64,000 nucleotides of DNA from Ruania albidiflava DSM 18029 (GTDB taxonomy: Bacteria > Actinomycetota > Actinomycetes > Actinomycetales > Beutenbergiaceae). How positions within the stretch are numbered: position 1 is the stretch's first letter; each line of letters begins with the position of its first letter. The stretch covers positions 124,001 to 188,000 of the forward strand of contig NZ_ATWL01000002.1 in NCBI RefSeq assembly GCF_000421225.1. The letters run 5' to 3'. A model generated the notes under the pieces. It saw only the letters and a list, made by a program, of their open reading frames with translations, searched no databases and had not been told where the DNA came from. Shown here piece after piece: positions 34,175 through 41,312 of this stretch. Both the position numbers and the translations under genes were made by a program.

Positions 34175-34292
34175 CGGTTCCTTCTCGTTGAGCGTCGGCG
34201 CGGGTGGGGAAGATCGTCGCCACGGCCCAGACGCCGAGAACGACATAAAACAGGACGACCACGGTGAGCGTCAGCCAGACGATCGGTGCCAT
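34080..34292 (-). CDS. Possible small membrane protein overlapping the DUF2933-like gene
   Basis: ATG 34292 has an excellent GGAGAGGAG site on the minus strand and opens MAPIVWLTLTVVVLFYVVLG, a single membrane helix. About 30 residues later the frame runs into the next gene's start and continues as Arg/Pro-rich sequence to 34080. The first 40 residues look real; the tail may be an overlap artefact or result from loss of an earlier stop. A CopR-like box lies 66 bases upstream. Confidence 0.45.
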   Translation of the reverse strand: MAPIVWLTLTVVVLFYVVLGVWAVATIFPTRADAQREGTDAHQPPLAPADHTGDRRPGGPGSPRRRSLAR

Positions 34293-34357
34293 GTCTGCTC
34301 CTCTCCTTCAAGGCTCCACCCTCGGGCACGCTCCTGGCGCCGCGGATAGACGAATGA

Positions 34358-34377
34358 CGAAGAATCGCTGAAGCCGC
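34358..34377. promoter_or_regulatory. CopR-type tandem box 3 (degenerate)
   Basis: CGAAGAATC (34358-34366), GC, TGAAGCCGC (34369-34377): two imperfect repeats with the same 11-base period as the other boxes. It is 66 bases upstream of the minus-strand small membrane genes. It is weaker than the other three copies. Confidence 0.5.
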
Positions 34378-34518
34378 CACCCGGTGGGGGGCTCGGTGGA
34401 GCCACCGAGGGTGTCGAGCATCCGGCGGGTTCAGCTGTAGACGCTGACCGAGGGGCAGCGGGCCGAGCAAGTCGCTGGAAATCTCGCGCCCCCGTGATGG
34501 CCGCCGGCGCGGTCCCGA

Positions 34519-34560
34519 TGAAGGTCCCGTCCGGCTTTGATGAAGAGGCGATGAAGATTG
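34519..34560. promoter_or_regulatory. CopR-type tandem box 4 with extra phased half-site
   Basis: TGAAGAGGC (34541-34549), GA, TGAAGATTG (34552-34560), plus a further TGAAGGTCC at 34519, exactly 22 bases (two periods) upstream of the first. It lies 82 bases before the DUF305 gene and reads in the same direction. Confidence 0.7.
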
Positions 34561-34641
34561 GCCGCCTGGCTGGATGCGCTCACGGCGTCCTTGCTTGACT
34601 CGGAGGGAACCATGCATCGCCGTCTCTAGGAGCAGCTCCCC

Positions 34642-35280
34642 GTGAAGATCACCTCTCGCCGCCTCGCCGCTGGTGGCAGCGCACTCGCCCTCGCCCTGAT
34701 CCTGGCCGCTTGCGGCACCCCGCAGGACCAGGCTGACCCGACCGGGACTGGCACCGTGACCCAGGAACCGACCGGGACGCAGACCAGCGGGCCGGCCGGC
34801 GAGGTCGATCAGACCCACAACGACGCCGACACGATGTTCGCGCAAATGATGATCGTCCACCACGAGGGTGCCATCGAGATGGCCGACCTGGCAGTGGAAC
34901 GTGCCGCGTCGGAGAAGGTCCGAACCGTGGCCGAGGGCATTTCCTCTGCCCAGGGGCCGGAGATCGAGCAGATGACCTCCTGGCTGCAGGCTTGGGGTGA
35001 AGACACCACACCGCCTGACGACATGGAGGGTCACGGCGGGATGGATATGGACGGGATGAGCCAAGAGGAAGCCATGGCCGAACTCGGAGGACTGTCGGGC
35101 ACCGAGTTCGACCAGCGATTTCTGGAGCTGATGATCGCCCACCATGAGGGCGCCGTGACCATGGCCGAGGACGAGCTCGCGGACGGGCAGAACCCGCAGG
35201 CGCGCGAACTCGCACAGATGATCATCGACGCCCAGCAGGCCGAGATCACCGAGATGGAGCAGCTCGGCCAGAACCTGTGA
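34642..35280 (+). CDS. DUF305 family lipoprotein
   Basis: A 212-residue exported protein with lipobox ILAAC (lipid-modified Cys24) and a Thr-rich linker. Two DUF305 half-repeats each carry an HHEGA motif: FAQMMIVHHEGAIEMADLAVERA and FLELMIAHHEGAVTMAEDEL. The ferritin-like helical fold with paired His is implicated in copper tolerance in other actinobacteria. A His/Met insert GHGGMDMDGM separates the halves. GTG 34642 follows AGGAGCAGC. Box 4 upstream ties it to the CopRS regulon. Confidence 0.9.
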   Translation: MKITSRRLAAGGSALALALILAACGTPQDQADPTGTGTVTQEPTGTQTSGPAGEVDQTHNDADTMFAQMMIVHHEGAIEMADLAVERAASEKVRTVAEGISSAQGPEIEQMTSWLQAWGEDTTPPDDMEGHGGMDMDGMSQEEAMAELGGLSGTEFDQRFLELMIAHHEGAVTMAEDELADGQNPQARELAQMIIDAQQAEITEMEQLGQNL

Positions 35281-35295
35281 CAGCACGGCCCCTCC

Positions 35296-35343
35296 GGCCG
35301 GCGGCGGTTCTTTCCCTCCGCCAAAAGCGGGTTGCCGCCGGCC
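35296..35343 (+). terminator. Possible terminator after the DUF305 gene
   Basis: GGCCGGCGGC (35296-35305) pairs exactly with GCCGCCGGCC (35334-35343). The loop is long (28 bases) and no T-run follows, so it could instead be a structural inverted repeat. Confidence 0.4.
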
Positions 35344-35473
35344 ACCCGCGATGATGGCGGGGTCGCTCAGGCTTCGCTGATCATCACCGGGTCGAGCTTC
35401 ACTCGGCTGACCTTCGCAATCACTAGGACAGATTGCCGAACGAAGTGGAGAAGCAAGGGACCGACAGATCGAT

Positions 35474-36267
35474 AGCGAGCAGGACAACAAGCTCAAGACC
35501 GACTTTGCATTCGTGGCGGCGCTAGATCAGAGCGGTGTCAGCACACCAACGGCACTGAAACTGTAGGGAATGGGCGAGGACGCTTACTCCGATCAGCAGC
35601 AGATGTTCGACCTGATGCACGAGATGCGTACCCGGATCATCACCGGTCCCGCGTGCGATTGGGACCGCGTGCTGGGCACGATTCTGTTCGGAGACACGCT
35701 GGACCGGGAGATCGAGGAGGTGCGGACAGTCAAGCACCTGTGGACGGCCAGCGGCATCGTCCCGCTCCCCAAGATCGACCGCGGCCAAACTGCCGAGTGA
35801 GACCGACGGTGCCCAACTCATGAAGCCCGCCCCGACCTGGACGCCCTAGTCACCCGCGCCGCGGCGAGGTGCGGGCCTGTCCCGCGTTGTCGCCGAGCAG
35901 TCCATCCTCGCCCGGCCCATCTTGGATACCAGCCTGACGCCCACCGTCGAACCCGAGTTGGAAATCCACAGCCCCCGCAAGATCCAGGCGGAAGTGCAAC
36001 TCCGCACGAGTATCCGCGCCGAACCGTGTGGGCGGGACCAGGCAGTCATCCTGGAGCCAGCCGTGCCCGAGGTCGATGACTGCTACCCAGAGTTCGTACG
36101 CATCCGCGGTATTAGTGTGCTGGCTCTGTCCGGCCGGCCACGGCCGGGTACAGGCCATCGCTGGGCCTGCCCGACATCACTGGATGATCGCCAGGTTCTA
36201 CCGCGCGCTGAGCGAGGGCCCGTCCATCGACCAGACCGACGACGAATTCGACGCCTCGCGCACCTGA
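35474..36267 (+). pseudogene. Decayed class I fructose-bisphosphate aldolase
   Basis: Pieces of one enzyme can be read in order across shifting frames. FVAALDQSGVSTPTALKL is followed by an in-frame TAG (35564) in place of a usual Tyr codon. Next come EDAYSDQQQMFDLMHEMRTR and ILFGDTLDREIEE up to a TGA at 35798, ETDGAQLMKPAP, VEPELEIHSPRKIQAE, VPEVDDCYPEF...VLALSG, and a final IARFYRALSEGPSIDQTDDEF. All match the single-chain class I aldolase of actinobacteria. At least two stops and several frameshifts make it non-functional. It probably came in as passenger DNA on the element. Confidence 0.85.
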
Positions 36268-36506
36268 CCGCAGGCGCCGCGTGTCGAGTGCCGAGTCGGT
36301 GAGGAAGTGGGCGTGCCATCATCGCTGCGCCTTACGCTGTTCGCGCACGACACGCAGGTCAGGATCTCCTGGGCGACGGCATCGAGGTCGTCCTAGCCTT
36401 CGGAGATGACCCGATCGATCGCAGCATCGACGACATCCCTCCTAGAAAGAAAGCGCCATAGATGGTGCCTCTCGGCCCGCACTGTGGATCACCGTCGGAT
36501 CGGGGC

Positions 36507-37658
36507 TTAGTGATGCAGGCTGGGCATCTGCTCACGGAGGAGAGGGGCAGCGTCGATGCCCATGAGGGCAACTGGCGTGTCATCGAGGTAGTGGGCGACG
36601 AGCAAGGGTTTAGTGGACATCACCCGTGCGCGCGTGCCTAACGGAGGGTGGCCGGCACCAATGAGGGTGTGCCCGTGGATGCGCACGGAGAAAGTGGAGA
36701 CCGGCAGGTATGTGCGGGGATCAGCGGCCATGCCGAGATCGTGCAGCAGCGCCTGCGCGGCGTGCACTCCCTGTGCGGTGGAATCGTCCCAGTGGTCGAT
36801 CCGGTAAGCGCTGTGCCTGGGATAGTGGTGTACCGCCACGCCTCCAGCAGCGTAGATGCGCTGGTCCGGGGCATGCAGGGACCGTAGGTGACTGTCGACA
36901 GGTATGCCCTCGGGTCCGGTCCAGGGAGCCGGCGCGGTAGGTGCGGTGCCGTGAGCGACGATCGCGAGATCGCCTTCTACGCGAGTGCCGTCATCGAGGA
37001 CGACGGCGACGCGATCGGAGTGAGTGCGGATCGAACGCGCGCTTCGGCCGAGGTAGGCGGCGTGCTGGGGCTGATGCAGGTCGAGCAGCCACCGGGCGGC
37101 GGGTTCGCCGATCGAGCTGGCTCCTGGCACGAGTGAACGGGCGATCAGGGCGGTGTCGTGGCCCGCATCGGTGAGCAGTGACGCGGTCTCCGAAGCGACC
37201 AGGCCGCCACCGAGGATCAGCACCCGCGCCGGGGAGGCGTGGGCGAGGCGGTCACGTACACGGACGCCGTCGGCCATCGAATGCAGAGTGGTCAGGCGAC
37301 CTGCACGCACGGCCTCGTCGCGGCCGATGATCTCCTCATCAAGGATGCGAGGCCGGCTTCCGCTGGCGATGACGAGCGCGTCGAAGGCTCGCCTCTCGCC
37401 AGAGTCGAGACGAACCTCTCGGGTTCGCGGGTCGATGCTGCGCACGGTGTCGGCAGTGGGCTCGACCCCAACATCGGGAAGCGCTGCCTGGTGGGGTTCC
37501 AGTAGCCCGATGGCCACGCCCTTGTTGACCAGGGTCCGGTTGGAAGGCTGTTCGCCGGTTCGGGTGAACAGTTCGACGTCGACGCCCGAAGCGCGCAGGG
37601 CTTTCGTGGCGGCGGTTCCGGCCGCGCCGGCGCCGATGATTCCGACTGTCGAGGTCAT
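36507..37658 (-). CDS. NAD(P)/FAD-dependent oxidoreductase (ferredoxin-reductase-like)
   Basis: A 383-residue flavoprotein with an N-terminal FAD site (TVGIIGAGAAGTAATKAL, residues 3-20), LVIASGSRPRIL, a second dinucleotide site (RVLILGGGLVASETASLL) and the FAD-ribityl region RIYAAGGVAVHHYP. It looks like the small reductases that feed electrons to ferredoxins or Rieske proteins, but no such partner is nearby. ATG 37658 overlaps the TetR stop (TGATG), so both are one operon under TetR control. The substrate is unknown. Confidence 0.87.
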   Translation of the reverse strand: MTSTVGIIGAGAAGTAATKALRASGVDVELFTRTGEQPSNRTLVNKGVAIGLLEPHQAALPDVGVEPTADTVRSIDPRTREVRLDSGERRAFDALVIASGSRPRILDEEIIGRDEAVRAGRLTTLHSMADGVRVRDRLAHASPARVLILGGGLVASETASLLTDAGHDTALIARSLVPGASSIGEPAARWLLDLHQPQHAAYLGRSARSIRTHSDRVAVVLDDGTRVEGDLAIVAHGTAPTAPAPWTGPEGIPVDSHLRSLHAPDQRIYAAGGVAVHHYPRHSAYRIDHWDDSTAQGVHAAQALLHDLGMAADPRTYLPVSTFSVRIHGHTLIGAGHPPLGTRARVMSTKPLLVAHYLDDTPVALMGIDAAPLLREQMPSLHH

Positions 37659-38305
37659 CAGGCGTCCTCCGTCTCTCTTGCGGCCCGTGTGAAGGCTGGC
37701 AGCAGGATTGCGTCGATGAACCAGGGTGCGTCATCGGGGTCGAGGCGTCCTGCTCGGACTTCCTCTGCTGCGCCGTTCATCACCACGTGGGTCGTGGTCA
37801 GCAGCCAGGTCACGGGGAGGTCGTTGCGGAACGCGCCCTCGCGCTGGCCCCGGAGCAGCAGGGTGCGCATGCGCGCCTCGGCCTTCTCGTGCAGCTCGCG
37901 GATGCGGGCTGCGGGAAGTTCTTTCTGCGCGGCCGCCAACAAAGCGCCGGACTGGTCGACGAGTACCCAGCTGGAAGAAACCAGGCGCTGGAACGCCGCG
38001 GCGGCCTCGCCGTCGAGAGACACCTCTTTGAGCACGTCTTCGCCGCGTTCAAGGCTGTCGACCAACGCTTCTTCGATGAGCTCGGCGCGGGTCTGGAAGT
38101 GGCCGTACAGCGTCATGCGGCCCACACCCGCCTCCGCGGCGATGTCGGCGACCGAGGCGTCGGGGTTCTTGCGGATCGCCGTCACCGTAGCGGCCAGGAT
38201 CTTCGCCCGGTTGCGCTGAGCATCGGCCCGCTGGTTGGCCGCCCGGTTCGCTGTCGCAGGGGCGCGCCGGGTGCCCCGTGTCGCCTGAGCCTTCTTCGTC
38301 GGCAT
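37658..38305 (-). CDS. TetR-family transcriptional regulator
   Basis: A 215-residue repressor. After a basic N-terminal tail (about 25 residues) the TetR HTH is at about 32-78 (AKILAATVTAIRKNPDASVADIAAEAGVGRMTLYGHFQTRAELIE). The C-terminal ligand domain is typical of the family. It is divergent from the MFS exporter and co-transcribed with the FAD protein, so the likely targets are both. An inverted repeat in the intergenic region is a candidate operator. Confidence 0.92.
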   Translation of the reverse strand: MPTKKAQATRGTRRAPATANRAANQRADAQRNRAKILAATVTAIRKNPDASVADIAAEAGVGRMTLYGHFQTRAELIEEALVDSLERGEDVLKEVSLDGEAAAAFQRLVSSSWVLVDQSGALLAAAQKELPAARIRELHEKAEARMRTLLLRGQREGAFRNDLPVTWLLTTTHVVMNGAAEEVRAGRLDPDDAPWFIDAILLPAFTRAARETEDA

Positions 38306-38322
38306 CGTCCACCTCGCAAGTC

Positions 38323-38364
38323 GTATGGGAATGTATGAGATAGTGTAGCCGTTACATCCCGTAC
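38323..38364. promoter_or_regulatory. Candidate TetR operator in the TetR/MFS divergent region
   Basis: GTATGGGAATGTA (38323-38335) is an imperfect inverted match of TACATCCCGTAC (38353-38364), with a 17-base centre. It lies 18 bases upstream of tetR and about 70 bases upstream of the leader ORF, as expected for a divergent repressor site. The arms are imperfect (one inserted A, one T/C change). Confidence 0.45.
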
Positions 38365-38431
38365 ACCGATGCTTGAGTTACGGTGTCGTCGCCGGATCGG
38401 CGACGGACACACACGAGAGGAGCAGAGCGCT

Positions 38432-38470
38432 ATGAGTACGACACACACGCCTCCGGGGGGTGCGACATGA
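38432..38470 (+). CDS. 12-residue leader peptide overlapping the MFS start
   Basis: GAGAGGAG, a strong ribosome site, precedes ATG 38432. The tiny frame encodes MSTTHTPPGGAT and stops with TGA at 38468-38470, which overlaps the exporter ATG (38467) by 4 bases. The Pro-Pro-Gly-Gly stretch could slow ribosomes. This arrangement suggests translational coupling or ribosome-stalling control, as known for leader peptides of drug-resistance genes. Confidence 0.55.
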   Translation: MSTTHTPPGGAT

Positions 38471-40026
38471 GCGGCACGAGCGCACCGGAAACACGGACCG
38501 GCGCCAAGCAGTGGTGGGGTCTGGCGGTCCTGGTGATCCCCTCCACCCTGCTGTTCATGATGCTGACGATCCTGTTCCTGGCGGCACCGAACTTGGCCAC
38601 CGACCTGAACCCGTCGAGCGCGCAGCTGCTGTGGATTCTCGACATCTACGGCTTCGTGATGGCCGGGTTCCTGGTCGCGATGGGCGTACTCGGAGACCGG
38701 GTGGGCAAACGCCGCCTGATGGTGATCGGCGCGATCTTGTTCGCAGTTGTCTCCATCGCGGCAGCGCTGACGACCGAGCCGTCACTGATGATCGTCTGGC
38801 GCGCCGTCCTGGGTCTGGCCGGTGCGACGATGTTGCCCGCCACGCTCGGGTTGATCTTCGTGCTGTTCTCCGATGCGAAACAGCGCGGCGTGGCGATCGG
38901 GATATGGGCCGGCGGCATCTCAGCTGGCGTCGCGCTCGGCCCGCTGCTGAGCGGGCTACTGCTGGAGGCGTATGGATGGGAGGCCACGTTCCTGGTGGCC
39001 GTCCCGATCATGGCGATCGTGGTGATCGGTGCACCACTCCTCGTGCCCGAGCACCGCGACCCCACGGCCCGGTTCGACCTCTTCAGTGCGCTGCTGTTGG
39101 TGGCGTCGCTGCTGGCGATCATCTACGGCATCAAACGGTTCGCCACGCAGCAGCCGGCAGGCCTCTCGATCGCACTGCTGGTGGTCGGTGCTCTGATCGG
39201 TCTGTGGTTCGTGATCAGGCAGCTGCGCGCGAAGCAACCGCTGCTGGACGTGCGCTTGTTCCGCAACAAGACGGTCAGTGGCGCTCTCGCAGTCTTCCTC
39301 CTGTCCGCTGCCGCCCTGGGCGGTGTCTACCAGCTGTTTGCGCAGTACCTCCAGCAGGTACAGGGCCTTTCACCCTTGCAGGCCGGATTCGCGATTCTGC
39401 CGGCAGCAGCGGTACTGATCGTGGCCTCCACCCTCTCTCCGGTGTTCGCCCGGAAGTTCCGACCAGGAAACGTGATCGCGATCGGCCTGCTTACCCAGGT
39501 CGTCGGCTACGTCCTGTTCACGCAACTCGACGCTGGGACAGGCCTGGCACTGGTGATCGCCAGTTTCGTGATCACCTATCCCGGCGTGGCCCCGGCGATG
39601 GCGCTGACCACCGATTTGGTGGTGAGCTCGGTCCCGCCGGAGAAGGCGGGTGGCGCCTCGGGCTTGGCGACCACAGTGAACGATCTCGGTCTCTCCCTCG
39701 GCGTCGCGCTGATCGGCAGTGTCGGCGTGGTTGCCTACCGAAATCAGATTGCGGGCACGCTCCCGGATGGGTTGCCCGCTGACGCCGCGGCCGCAGCCTC
39801 CAACAGCATCGACGGCGCGCTGGTCTCGGCCAGGGAGCTGCCGGGAGCGCTCGGCGAACAGTTGGTGACTGCGGCCCAGGAGGCCTTCACCGGCGGGCTG
39901 AACACCGCCGCGATCGTTTCGGCCGTAGTGGCCGGCATCGCCGCGATCATCGCGGCAACCCGCTTGCGCCACGTTCGCCCCACAGGCGAGGCGCAGCAGG
40001 CCGCCGCCGACGCGGCCAGCCGTTGA
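38467..40026 (+). CDS. MFS drug exporter, DHA2 (14-TMS) family
   Basis: A 519-residue protein with 14 predicted membrane helices. DHA2 features include LLWILDIYGFVMAGFLVAMGVLGDRVGKRRLMVIGA (motif A between TM2 and TM3), RAVLGLAGATMLPATLGLI (motif B) and GIWAGGISAGVALGPLLSGLLLE (motif C, antiporter signature). This resembles QacA/SmvA-type exporters of cationic biocides and dyes. ATG 38467 was chosen for its overlap with the leader ORF stop and the GGGGGG stretch upstream. It is probably repressed by the divergent TetR protein. Confidence 0.92.
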   Translation: MSGTSAPETRTGAKQWWGLAVLVIPSTLLFMMLTILFLAAPNLATDLNPSSAQLLWILDIYGFVMAGFLVAMGVLGDRVGKRRLMVIGAILFAVVSIAAALTTEPSLMIVWRAVLGLAGATMLPATLGLIFVLFSDAKQRGVAIGIWAGGISAGVALGPLLSGLLLEAYGWEATFLVAVPIMAIVVIGAPLLVPEHRDPTARFDLFSALLLVASLLAIIYGIKRFATQQPAGLSIALLVVGALIGLWFVIRQLRAKQPLLDVRLFRNKTVSGALAVFLLSAAALGGVYQLFAQYLQQVQGLSPLQAGFAILPAAAVLIVASTLSPVFARKFRPGNVIAIGLLTQVVGYVLFTQLDAGTGLALVIASFVITYPGVAPAMALTTDLVVSSVPPEKAGGASGLATTVNDLGLSLGVALIGSVGVVAYRNQIAGTLPDGLPADAAAAASNSIDGALVSARELPGALGEQLVTAAQEAFTGGLNTAAIVSAVVAGIAAIIAATRLRHVRPTGEAQQAAADAASR

Positions 40027-40031
40027 CCTCA

Positions 40032-40046
40032 TACCCCCTAGGGGTA
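40032..40046. promoter_or_regulatory. CsoR box upstream of the copZ-copA operon
   Basis: A near-perfect dyad TACCC-CCTAG-GGGTA, extended by A/T on both sides (40031-40047). It lies 42 bases before copZ. This is the standard GC-tract operator of CsoR, which releases DNA on binding Cu(I). The same TACCC-N5-GGGTA frame recurs at 44015-44029. Confidence 0.88.
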
Positions 40047-40087
40047 TAGTGTTCTGGAAGTAGTACACGAGTGAAGGAGTTTCAATC

Positions 40088-40297
40088 ATGAGCACAACCG
40101 AATATCAGGTGACCGGGATGAGCTGCGGGCACTGTGAGACCGCCATCCGCGCCGAGGTCTCCGAGATCCCCGGCGTCACGGGCATCGAGGTCAGCGCGAC
40201 CACCGGCCGCCTGGCTGTTACCACCGACAATCCGGTCGATGACGCCGCGGTGCTCGCGGCGGTCGACGAGGCCGGATACACCGCCGTCAGGAGCTGA
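40088..40297 (+). CDS. copZ: Copper chaperone CopZ (HMA domain)
   Basis: A 69-residue ferredoxin-like HMA protein with Cu(I) motif GMSCGHC (MxCxxC) in YQVTGMSCGHCETAIRAEV and a conserved EAGY near the end. It shuttles Cu(I) to the CopA ATPase and to CsoR. First gene of the CsoR-controlled operon; ATG 40088 follows GAAGGAG. The next gene begins after a single base. Confidence 0.95.
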   Translation: MSTTEYQVTGMSCGHCETAIRAEVSEIPGVTGIEVSATTGRLAVTTDNPVDDAAVLAAVDEAGYTAVRS

Positions 40298-40298
40298 G

Positions 40299-41312
40299 AT
40301 GAAGGCACCTGCACGGCTGGGCCTGTACGGGCTGGTCCTCGTGGCCGTGTTCGCCGTGGCTGGATTCACGGCGAACGCGGTCATCCCCGCGGTGACCGTG
40401 CAGAGCTGGGCAGAAGACACCGCACAGAACACCCACCACGACGAAGGAGACAGCATGGACACCGCCGGGCACGAGGGCGGCCACACAGGCGAGACGGCCC
40501 CCCTCGGCCTGGGGATCGCGCAGGACGGTTACCAGCTGACCGCCGTGACCGCCCCCACCGACACCAGCACCGAGGGAAGCCTGTCCCTGACCATCACCGG
40601 CCCGGACGGGAGCCCGGTGACCGACTTCGAGCTGGAGCACGAAAAGGAACTGCACCTGATTACCGTTCGCGCCGACGGTCAGCACTTTCGTCATGTCCAT
40701 CCCGAGATGAACGACGACGGCGCCTGGACGATCCCCTGGCAGTGGGAGGCGGCCGGGTCCTACCGGATCTTCGCGGACTTCCTTCCCGCGGACGCCGGTG
40801 AAGGGCTGACCTTGTCGACCTCGGTGCACGTGGGTGGCGACTACGAGCCGGCACCGGCCACCGAGCCGGTCACCACGGCCACCGTCGACGGCTTCGACGT
40901 CAGCGTGCAGGGCGATCTCACTGCGGGCGAGGCCACGCAGCTGACCATGACCATCACCCGTGCCGGGGAACCAGTCACCGAGCTGGAACCCTACCTGGGC
41001 GCCTTCGGACACCTCGTCGCGCTGCGGGACGGGGACCTCGCCTATCTGCACGTCCACCCCCATGGGGACGAGCCGCAGGCCGGCCAAACCTCTGGTCCGG
41101 AGATCGTGTTCGAGGCCACCGCGCCCACTGAGGGCCGCTACCTGCTCTACCTGGACTTCCAAGTTGACGGCGAGGTCCACACCGCTGCGCTGGTGATCGA
41201 TACGGCGACCGGCTCGGGCGGGAGCGACGGCGGGCACTCCGACGGTGGGGGTTCCGATCAGGAGCCGGGCACCGGTGACGAGCATCAGGAAGGAGAAGGC
41301 CATGACCGCTGA
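40299..41312 (+). CDS. Exported heavy-metal-binding protein with His-rich segments
   Basis: A 337-residue protein with a single N-terminal membrane/signal helix ([21 protein letters not shown]). A His/Asp-rich linker ([21 protein letters not shown]) and two beta-type domains follow, each with a His cluster: [19 protein letters not shown] and [19 protein letters not shown]. The tail is Gly/Ser/His-rich. Proteins of this kind occur in actinobacterial cop operons and probably bind Cu outside the membrane. ATG 40299 lies one base after the copZ stop; its end overlaps copA by 11 bases. Confidence 0.78.
   Translation: MKAPARLGLYGLVLVAVFAVAGFTANAVIPAVTVQSWAEDTAQNTHHDEGDSMDTAGHEGGHTGETAPLGLGIAQDGYQLTAVTAPTDTSTEGSLSLTITGPDGSPVTDFELEHEKELHLITVRADGQHFRHVHPEMNDDGAWTIPWQWEAAGSYRIFADFLPADAGEGLTLSTSVHVGGDYEPAPATEPVTTATVDGFDVSVQGDLTAGEATQLTMTITRAGEPVTELEPYLGAFGHLVALRDGDLAYLHVHPHGDEPQAGQTSGPEIVFEATAPTEGRYLLYLDFQVDGEVHTAALVIDTATGSGGSDGGHSDGGGSDQEPGTGDEHQEGEGHDR

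Noticed and set aside
34144-35496. 450-codon minus-strand frame across the DUF305 gene
   Set aside because: Shadow frame; the plus-strand DUF305 lipoprotein has a signal peptide, lipobox and HHEGA motifs.
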